The notes under the pieces are model-generated. The model did not search any database. It worked only from the letters and a program-made list of their open reading frames with translations, and was not told where the DNA came from. This document shows, piece after piece, positions 7,091 through 11,710 of a stretch of 11,710 nt of DNA. Position numbers and translations under genes: made by a program. This DNA is from JBDKTK01 sp039680225 (GTDB taxonomy: Bacteria; Desulfobacterota; Syntrophia; Syntrophales; UBA4778): positions 1 to 11,710 of the forward strand of contig JBDKTK010000350.1 in assembly GCA_039680225.1 (NCBI GenBank), read 5' to 3'. The stretch's first letter is position 1; every line of letters begins with the position of its first letter.

Positions 7091-7130
7091 ATCAAATGAT
7101 CCAACACTGTATCAAATGCTCCACCCTGTT
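7091..7130. repeat. Imperfect 20-bp tandem direct repeat
   Basis: Two adjacent units share ATCAAATG, then TCCA and, with a one-base shift, CTGT: unit 1 is 7091-7110 and unit 2 is 7111-7130. A 6-bp inverted pair, CCGGCA (7084-7089) and TGCCGG (7137-7142), brackets them. Two readings fit. They may be paired enhancer sites for an activator of the sigma-54-type promoter at 7184. They may instead be the repeated terminus of a lost IS21-type insertion sequence, since that family carries multiple end repeats. The sequence alone does not decide. Confidence 0.5.
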
Positions 7131-7183
7131 ATTTCCTGCCGGGGAAAAAGGGTTGATTCGCAAGGGGTTTTTTGATCAGGCGC

Positions 7184-7200
7184 TTGGCACGATCATTGTA
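7184..7200 (+). promoter_or_regulatory. Near-consensus sigma-54 (-24/-12) promoter
   Basis: TTGGCACG, four bases, then TTGTA: this follows the consensus TTGGCACG-N4-TTGCA at every position except one base of the -12 GC (here GT). It is the best -24/-12 match I found outside genes. Transcription would start near 7211 and run right, through the structured region at 7244-7365 to the zinc-finger gene at 7542. The T in place of C at -12 may reduce activity. I see no other gene between 7201 and 7541, only the two hairpins listed separately. Confidence 0.5.
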
Positions 7201-7243
7201 TAAGTTAATATCGCAAGTGCAACATCCTCATCTCCTTAGAAAC

Positions 7244-7274
7244 GGTTTCCGGGGGCTGGGTACTCCCGGAAACC
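7244..7274 (+). other. GC-rich hairpin in the putative sigma-54 transcript
   Basis: GGTTTCCGGG (7244-7253) and CCCGGAAACC (7265-7274) form a perfect 10-bp stem with an 11-nt loop. No T-run follows, so it is not an intrinsic terminator. It lies about 35 nt into the transcript expected from the promoter at 7184. Confidence 0.5.
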
Positions 7275-7335
7275 ATCCCGGGTGATGAGCCTGATGCGGC
7301 TGGAATTACGGCCATAAATAAAGACCTCCCTCCAC

Positions 7336-7365
7336 GGCACGGGTGGACCGCCATCCATCCGTGCC
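7336..7365 (+). other. Second hairpin in the putative leader or small RNA
   Basis: GGCACGGGTGGA (7336-7347) pairs with TCCATCCGTGCC (7354-7365) over 12 bp including one G-U, with a 6-nt loop. A U-tract is absent. Shortly after lies TTGAGGAG (7372-7379), a ribosome-site-like sequence directly abutting ATG at 7380. Together with the preceding hairpin this suggests a structured 5' leader or a small RNA. Confidence 0.45.
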
Positions 7366-7541
7366 ACTCCCTTGAGGAGATGAGCTTTTCAGATAGGATG
7401 AACACCGATGCCGCTGCGCGCCGTTTGTCCGAGGGAAAATCAGGAGCGGGGAGGATTGTTGTTCATCTTTGGTGCATCTACTATCTTTACGCAGTGGGCC
7501 TGGCCTCTGCCGCTTTAAATGCAAGAAGGATAATCTGGAAC

Positions 7542-7745
7542 ATGCTGAACAAAATTGTCCGGGGTATCGGAAGCATAAAGACAGGGTTCGAAACGGAAAT
7601 CATAACAGCCGGCATGGTCCATGATTCCCTGGACCGGCTGGACGACGGCACTTTCGGCAAGTGCCGCTGCTGCGGCCGGAGCATACCGGCCGGTACGCTT
7701 GCCGCCAACCCGGCTGCCAGACTGTGCGGGCAGTGCCGGTCATAG
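7542..7745 (+). CDS. Small TraR/DksA-type C4 zinc-finger protein
   Basis: This 67-residue protein carries a DksA/TraR zinc finger: C41-x2-C44-x17-C62-x2-C65, preceded by the typical LDRLDDGTFGKC and enclosing GRSIPAGTLAANPAARLC. The family binds RNA polymerase through its secondary channel and changes promoter kinetics. Full DksA has a long N-terminal coiled coil that is missing here, so the size is closer to plasmid/phage TraR. The ATG at 7542 was chosen because AAGGA lies 11-12 nt upstream. The frame is open further 5' to an ATG at 7380, but those residues lack family character. A weak -35/-10-like pair (TTGTTC 7459, TATCTT 7482) is also present. It may depend on the sigma-54-type promoter at 7184. 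Confidence 0.75.
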   Translation: MLNKIVRGIGSIKTGFETEIITAGMVHDSLDRLDDGTFGKCRCCGRSIPAGTLAANPAARLCGQCRS

Positions 7746-7779
7746 CTTTTCGCCCGCATCCATAAAATTTATTCTCCCC

Positions 7780-7797
7780 GGGCAAGGGAGCTTGCCC
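7780..7797 (+). terminator. Possible weak terminator hairpin after the zinc-finger gene
   Basis: GGGCAAG (7780-7786) and CTTGCCC (7791-7797) form a perfect 7-bp stem with a GGAG loop, 35 nt after the stop codon. The sequence after it (CGATTGCTTT) is only mildly T-rich, so termination is uncertain. Confidence 0.35.
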
Positions 7798-7890
7798 CGA
7801 TTGCTTTCCCCTGCGGCCTTCCAGGGAAACATCGCACGCCGATCACCCTGTAATCCTGCATCCTTATCATTAATGGACATTAAAAAGTAT

Positions 7891-7907
7891 CTTGATTAAT
7901 ATTCAAG
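7891..7907. promoter_or_regulatory. Near-palindrome just upstream of the LOG-family gene
   Basis: CTTGA (7891-7895) and TCAAG (7903-7907) flank an AT-rich centre (TTAATAT), 30 bp before the start codon. It resembles a CRP/FNR-type half-site pair, but the TTGA/TCAA spacing is 7 instead of the usual 6. TTATCA (7864) and TATCTT (7888) with an 18-bp gap could be a promoter overlapping it. Confidence 0.22.
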
Positions 7908-7937
7908 TCAGAAGTTCCAGGGGAGAACAGGTCGAAC

Positions 7938-8969
7938 ATGAAACTTTATTTCAATAAGAGCAACGGTCCAATAGATGAAATGATAGAGCAGTTGATCAAT
8001 GCCGCCGGAGACGTCCGAAGGCCCCGGTACGTGCGCGAAATGATAATAACCGCACTCAAGGCCGGGCAGGAGGACGATGAGCGTGCGGACATTAAGCTCA
8101 TGAACACGACACTCAAGGAGATGCGTTTTACGTCAAAGGTCTTCGGCAGCTACCGTGATTTTCGCAAGGTCACGATATTCGGCTCGGCGCGGACCGCGCC
8201 GGGGGACCCCGTATATCAGATCGCGAACCTCTTCGGGAAAAAACTCGCCGAGGCGGGTTTCATGGTCATCACCGGAGGAGGGGAAGGCATCATGCGGGCC
8301 GCGCACGAAGGCGCCGGCTCGAAGCATTCCTTCGGAGTGAATATCCGCCTTCCTTTTGAAGAGCAACAAGGTCCCGTAATGAGGGGAAATCCGCGGTCCA
8401 TAATGTATAAATATTTCTTCAACCGCAAGGTGGCCTTCCTGAAAGAATCTGACGCAGTGGCGCTCTTCCCGGGCGGCTTCGGCACGCTCGACGAGGCCAT
8501 GGAGACGCTTACCCTTCTGCAGACCGGCAAGCGCAATCCCATGCCGCTGCTGCTGGTGGACGTTCCCGAATGTCCTTACTGGTCCCGCGTGGTCAGGCTG
8601 TTCGAGGAAGAACTGCTGGACCGCAGATATATCTGCCCCTCGGATTTCTCGCTCTTTGAAAAGGTATGTTCGGTGGATGATGCCGTGGCGAAGATCCGGC
8701 ACTTTTACAGCCGTTATGACAGCATCCGGTACGTGCAGGGCCGGCTAGTGATGCGGCTTGCCTCACAGCTCAGGCCCGGCGACATCGCCGAACTGGCGGA
8801 CCGGTTTCAGGACATCCTTTTGCCGGGCGGGACTATCGCGGCATCCGGGGCATTGCAGGCTGAAATTGACGATGCGGACGCCGTCCATCTGCCGAGGCTT
8901 GCCATAGATTTCAACCGCAGGTCTTTCGGCAGGCTCAGGGAGCTTATTGACGCCGTCAATGATTTTTAA
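7938..8969 (+). CDS. LOG-family / Rossmann-fold nucleotide-binding protein
   Basis: This 343-residue cytoplasmic protein has the TIGR00730/LOG core at about residues 75-240. FGSART opens the first Rossmann strand (81-86), GGGEGIMRAAHEGA follows (113-126), and the family signature PGGFGTLDE lies at 178-186. LOG proteins hydrolyse nucleoside 5'-monophosphates to free base and ribose 5-phosphate; members were often misnamed lysine decarboxylase. The single-domain enzymes are about 180-200 residues, so this one carries an N-terminal extension (about 70 residues) and a C-terminal one (about 100 residues). This layout is nearer the longer PpnN-type proteins than plant LOG, but shorter than E. coli PpnN. 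Start codon support is GGGGAG/AGG 6-12 nt upstream. The neighbours do not point to a pathway. Confidence 0.9.
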   Translation: MKLYFNKSNGPIDEMIEQLINAAGDVRRPRYVREMIITALKAGQEDDERADIKLMNTTLKEMRFTSKVFGSYRDFRKVTIFGSARTAPGDPVYQIANLFGKKLAEAGFMVITGGGEGIMRAAHEGAGSKHSFGVNIRLPFEEQQGPVMRGNPRSIMYKYFFNRKVAFLKESDAVALFPGGFGTLDEAMETLTLLQTGKRNPMPLLLVDVPECPYWSRVVRLFEEELLDRRYICPSDFSLFEKVCSVDDAVAKIRHFYSRYDSIRYVQGRLVMRLASQLRPGDIAELADRFQDILLPGGTIAASGALQAEIDDADAVHLPRLAIDFNRRSFGRLRELIDAVNDF

Positions 8970-9041
8970 TCCTTCCTGCGGGAGCGATTACAAACATGTC
9001 ACACACTTGCATATCCCTTTCATAAAAAGAGCAACTTTTGA

Positions 9042-9070
9042 TTGAACAATGCAACCGCGGCTTGTATGGT
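9042..9070 (+). promoter_or_regulatory. Candidate sigma-70 promoter of the decarboxylase-like gene
   Basis: TTGAAC (9042-9047), 17 bp, then TATGGT (9065-9070) gives 4 of 6 matches in each hexamer at ideal spacing, with transcription expected near 9077 and a leader of about 35 nt. No other signal stands out in 8970-9111. Confidence 0.35.
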
Positions 9071-9111
9071 AAGCGGTGCCGGTTTGAATGAGAACGGAAA
9101 GGAGAGAAGTC

Positions 9112-9909
9112 ATGCTGAAAGGATACACGCTGCCCCGGACACCCAAAGGCATCTCGAGCCTGGCGCCCACGCCGCCCTGGCACTACGTCGGTAACTGCCT
9201 TGTTGTTGAATACGAGGCGAAGCCGGATGCGGTAAAATCTTTTCTGCCGCCCGGCCTGGATTTCACCTCCGCGCAATGCGCCGTCTACTTTGTCGAATGG
9301 CAGTACGTGAGCGAAGCGGGTAACGAATACCTGGACCCGGTGACGAGCCAGTATCACGAGACCATATTCCTGGTATCGGCAGGTTACGAAGGCTCCCCTG
9401 TTTCGTTCTGTCCGTTCATCTGGGTCGACCAGGACGTGTCGCTCATGCGGGGTCACGCGCAGGGATGGCCCAAGCAGATAGGTTCGACCTGGATGACCCG
9501 CGCCTATGACCTGCCCTCGAAAGCGACCCCGGTCATCGGTCCCGGGGGCAAATTCGGCGCATCGCTGGCAGTCAAGGACCGCAGGGTGGCCGAAGCCGTG
9601 ATCACCCTTGAAGGGGAAACATCATCCCCGCCGTCGCCGGGCTTTGCGAAAGCCGTCAATACCAGGCATTTCCCGGAACTGGCTGCGGGCAAACACGGTT
9701 CCCCCGCGGTTTATGAACTCGTCCAGCTGAAATCGCGGGACGTCATGATTTCGCCGATCTGGAAGGGGAGCGCGGACCTGAAAGTCTATGACCATCCGCA
9801 CCTGGAAATTGCGGAGCTGGCCCCCGAGCGGGTCATCGCCGGTTACCGCTTCTCGGCGGCAATCACGGTGGATGACCTGGTATTCCTTCGCGACCTCCGG
9901 GATAAATGA
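9112..9909 (+). CDS. Acetoacetate decarboxylase-like protein
   Basis: This 265-residue protein belongs to the acetoacetate decarboxylase superfamily (PF06314 type). The Schiff-base lysine is kept at K121 in GHAQGWPKQIG, and the supporting glutamate at E83 in SQYHETIFLV. The 38-residue separation closely matches the E76/K115 pair of the Clostridium enzyme. Catalysis through an imine intermediate is therefore plausible, but superfamily members include enzymes acting on other oxo-acids or as aldolases/dehydratases, so acetoacetate is not assured. The start at 9112 was chosen because AAAGGAGAG lies about 7 nt upstream; an in-frame ATG at 9088 lacks a ribosome site. No CoA-transferase or thiolase gene is nearby, so a solvent-type acetone pathway is not indicated. 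The gene appears monocistronic, ending at the terminator at 10107. Confidence 0.9.
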   Translation: MLKGYTLPRTPKGISSLAPTPPWHYVGNCLVVEYEAKPDAVKSFLPPGLDFTSAQCAVYFVEWQYVSEAGNEYLDPVTSQYHETIFLVSAGYEGSPVSFCPFIWVDQDVSLMRGHAQGWPKQIGSTWMTRAYDLPSKATPVIGPGGKFGASLAVKDRRVAEAVITLEGETSSPPSPGFAKAVNTRHFPELAAGKHGSPAVYELVQLKSRDVMISPIWKGSADLKVYDHPHLEIAELAPERVIAGYRFSAAITVDDLVFLRDLRDK

Positions 9910-9932
9910 TCGAGGGGAGTGGGGGAGGTCAT

Positions 9933-10052
9933 ATCAACTTGCATTTGCCGTGCAGTTCAAAAATGGTTGGCCGGTGATAAAAGCCGTCATGGCCGCTGCA
10001 AGAGGGGGCCAGGTCCAATTGTTCGAGCCACCCAATTAGATCAACTTGCATT
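9933..10052. repeat. 13-bp direct repeat within the 290-bp gap after the decarboxylase-like gene
   Basis: ATCAACTTGCATT occurs at 9933-9945 and again at 10040-10052. I see no convincing gene in the 9910-10199 gap. Short open frames through it have no ribosome site and no family resemblance. The repeats could be protein-binding sites or a scar of an excised element. Confidence 0.45.
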
Positions 10053-10106
10053 CAGGTATTTTCCCAAAAGATTATTGCCCACGCGATTCTGTACCGCTTT
10101 TCGATG

Positions 10107-10137
10107 AAAAATCGGGGATACCCTGATTTTTTATTTT
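10107..10137 (+). terminator. Intrinsic terminator between the decarboxylase-like and hydrolase genes
   Basis: AAAAATCGGGG (10107-10117) pairs with CCCTGATTTTT (10121-10131) over 11 bp with one G-U and a 3-nt loop, followed by TATTTT. It lies about 200 nt after the decarboxylase-like stop codon and 63 nt before the hydrolase start. The A-run/T-run symmetry could let it work in both directions. Confidence 0.75.
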
Positions 10138-10146
10138 AAGTGCCGC

Positions 10147-10155
10147 TGGTATAGA
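10147..10155 (+). promoter_or_regulatory. Candidate extended -10 promoter of the hydrolase gene
   Basis: TGG directly before TATAGA (10150-10155) fits an extended -10 element (TGnTATAAT with two mismatches). There is no good -35; the region 17-18 bp upstream is the T-run of the terminator. The leader would be about 40 nt. Confidence 0.33.
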
Positions 10156-10199
10156 ATTACAGGACGGGTTTTTTTCATCCCGGAAAAGGGGGGAACGGC

Positions 10200-11039
10200 A
10201 TGAACACGATAACAACCAGGGATGGCACGCAGATCTATTACAAGGATTGGGGCAGCGGCGAGCCGGTCGTCTTCAGCCACGGCTGGCCGCTCTCCGCGGA
10301 TGCATTCGAGGACCAGATGTTTTTCCTGGCCTCCCGCGGGTATCGCTGCATCGCCCATGACCGCCGCGGGCACGGGCGGTCGGGCCAGCCCTGGAACGGC
10401 AATGACCTGGATACATATGCCGACGACCTGGCGGACCTGGTCGAAGCGCTCGGCCTGAAGAAAGCTTTCCATGTCGGCCACTCCACCGGGGGCGGGGAAG
10501 TCGCCCGCTATATCGGGCGCCACGGGTCTGATCGTGCTGCCGGCCGGATTGCGGGGGCCGTGCTGATCAGCGCGATCCCTCCTCTCATGCTGAAGACACC
10601 CGCGAATCCCGAAGGCACGCCGATCGAGGCATTCGACCAACTCCGCGCCGCGGTCCTCGCCGACAGGTCGCAGTTCTGGATGGACCTCTCCCTGCAGTTT
10701 TACGGCTATAACCGGCCGGGGGCCAGGATCTCTGAAGGCGTCCGCAAATCGTTCTGGCTGCAGGGGATGATGGCCGGACTGCCCGCGTCGTATTTCTGCA
10801 TCAAGGCGTTTTCCGAAACGGACCTCACGGAAGACCTCAGGAAAATCAACGTGCCCACTCTCATCCTCCACGGCGACGACGACCAGATCGTGCCGATCAA
10901 GGCTGCGGCCCTGAAGTCCGCAAAAATCGTGAAAGGCGCCGTCCTGAAGGTCTACAAGGGGGCGCCCCACGGGATGTGCACGACACTCAAGGACCGGGTC
11001 AACGAGGACCTGCTCGCATTTATCAAAGGCCGGGCCTGA
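10200..11039 (+). CDS. Alpha/beta hydrolase of the non-heme chloroperoxidase/esterase type
   Basis: This 279-residue single-domain alpha/beta hydrolase shows the cofactor-free haloperoxidase/arylesterase pattern. The oxyanion-hole motif HGWP is at 27-30, the nucleophile elbow GHSTGG holds S95, D228 lies in HGDDDQIVP and H257 in GAPHGM. The triad spacing agrees with bacterial bromoperoxidase BPO-A2 (S98, D228, H257). These enzymes are esterases or lactonases that can also make peracids. The physiological substrate is usually unknown and halogenation is a side activity. There is no signal peptide, so it is cytoplasmic. GGGGGGAA provides a good ribosome site. It is probably monocistronic with its own promoter, and its neighbours do not reveal a pathway. 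Confidence 0.95.
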   Translation: MNTITTRDGTQIYYKDWGSGEPVVFSHGWPLSADAFEDQMFFLASRGYRCIAHDRRGHGRSGQPWNGNDLDTYADDLADLVEALGLKKAFHVGHSTGGGEVARYIGRHGSDRAAGRIAGAVLISAIPPLMLKTPANPEGTPIEAFDQLRAAVLADRSQFWMDLSLQFYGYNRPGARISEGVRKSFWLQGMMAGLPASYFCIKAFSETDLTEDLRKINVPTLILHGDDDQIVPIKAAALKSAKIVKGAVLKVYKGAPHGMCTTLKDRVNEDLLAFIKGRA

Positions 11040-11143
11040 AACGGACCGGACATTTTTGCGCTGTTGACGAGTATTTACCTTATGCCTGTTTAATCCTCCT
11101 GCCGGGAAGCACTTACCGTTTACAAATTTTTACAATATCCTTG

Positions 11144-11172
11144 TTGACCCTGATTCTCTCCATCCGCATGAT
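11144..11172 (+). promoter_or_regulatory. Candidate sigma-70 promoter upstream of the interrupted regulator
   Basis: TTGACC (11144-11149; 5 of 6), 17 bp, then CATGAT (11167-11172; 4 of 6). Transcription would begin near 11179, about 57 nt before the GTG at 11236. No terminator was recognised after the hydrolase gene at 11039. Confidence 0.4.
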
Positions 11173-11235
11173 GCTCCTGATGACATTTATGACATAATAA
11201 GGTGATTTTAATAATCAATCGAGGTTCACCGGAGA

Positions 11236-11710
11236 GTGAAAACGAGGATACTGCTTGCGGACGACCATACCGTGTTCAGGGAAGGGCTGCGCAGCCTGAT
11301 AGAACATCAGGACGATATGGAAGTCGCCGGCGAGGCTGAAAACAGACGGACCGCGATCAGACTCGCCAATGAACTGCGGCCCGATGTCGTTATCATGGAC
11401 ATATCGATGCCGGACCTGAGCGGCATCGAAGCGTCGCGCCAGATACGGCGGCAGCGGCCGGAAATGAGGATACTGGCGCTCACGATGTATTCCAGCTGGA
11501 ATTAGGTATCGGAATTGATGAACATCGGCGTATCCGGATATTTCCTGAAGAGCGACAGTTTTGAGAAAATCGCCGCAGCCATAAGGTGCGGCACTCCCGA
11601 TAAAATTTACCTCAGCCCCGAAATAGAGGGAATGCTGGTAGACCACTGCTTCAAAAAAGCTGAAAGAACCGGGACCTCCCGTGTCCGGCTTGACGGCCGT
11701 CAGCGCGAAA
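11236..11710 (+). pseudogene. NarL-type response regulator interrupted by in-frame TAG (3' part outside window)
   Basis: From a GTG at 11236 the frame encodes a standard receiver start with D9/D10, phospho-acceptor D55 in IMDISMP and T83. At codon 90 a TAG (11503-11505) ends it. In the same frame, without any shift, the domain continues with VSELMNIGVSGYFLKSD, including the conserved Lys (105), then a linker and LDGRQRE at the window edge, the usual opening of a LuxR-type helix-turn-helix. By family pattern the stop replaces the Tyr in the common E-Y-V segment, so one base change (TAT or TAC to TAG) explains it. An upstream in-frame TAA (11212-11214) leaves GTG as the only start; the ribosome site is poor (AGG about 11 nt upstream). 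It is either a recent pseudogene, a sequencing error, or a recoded amber codon. Confidence 0.82.

Noticed and set aside
7084..7142. CCGGCA/TGCCGG inverted pair as the ends of an intact mobile element
   Set aside because: Six base pairs over 59 bp is close to chance, no transposase or target duplication is present, and only the inner tandem repeat is convincing.
10015..10045. A tRNA-like T-loop string (GTTCGAGCC) after the decarboxylase-like gene
   Set aside because: The flanking bases do not pair into a T-stem and no acceptor, D-arm or anticodon arm can be built around it.
9919..10107. Short open frames crossing the gap after the decarboxylase-like gene
   Set aside because: They have no ribosome site, no recognisable domain, and run through the 13-bp repeats and into the terminator.

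Overview
The window (11,710 bp, GC-rich) looks like a chromosomal stretch from an anaerobic or facultative bacterium. A deltaproteobacterial (Desulfobacterota-like) origin is my best guess. It rests on a GAF/PAS sigma-54 activator, several NarL-type regulators, a near-consensus -24/-12 promoter and a Tat-exported molybdenum/tungsten enzyme with its own chaperone. No rRNA, tRNA, CRISPR array or intact transposase gene was seen, so the lineage is inferred from gene content only.

Region 1 (1-2829) is regulatory. On the minus strand lie the N-terminal 457 residues of a GAF-PAS-AAA+ sigma-54 activator, cut by the window edge, and a complete NarL/LuxR-type response regulator. Divergent from these is a small receiver-only protein whose phospho-acceptor aspartate is replaced by serine. 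No histidine kinase is present.

Region 2 (2830-7075) is a redox module on the plus strand. It has a Tat-exported molybdopterin oxidoreductase catalytic subunit, a four-cluster [4Fe-4S] subunit with a C-terminal hydrophobic helix, then a strong terminator and a TorD/DmsD-like chaperone. No NrfD-type or cytochrome b-type membrane anchor gene is in the window. The substrate cannot be read from the sequence.

Region 3 (7076-7541) is about 470 bp without a convincing gene but full of structure. It holds an imperfect 20-bp tandem repeat, a sigma-54-type promoter about 55 bp further on, and two strong hairpins in what would be its transcript.

Region 4 (7542-11039) holds accessory metabolic genes, probably transcribed separately: a tiny TraR/DksA-type zinc-finger protein, a LOG-family nucleotide-binding protein, an acetoacetate decarboxylase-like protein and a chloroperoxidase/esterase-type alpha/beta hydrolase. 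The last two are separated by a clear intrinsic terminator and by a gap carrying a 13-bp direct repeat.

Region 5 (11040-11710) starts another NarL-type response regulator. Its receiver domain is interrupted by an in-frame TAG, yet the conserved sequence continues in the same frame to the window edge.
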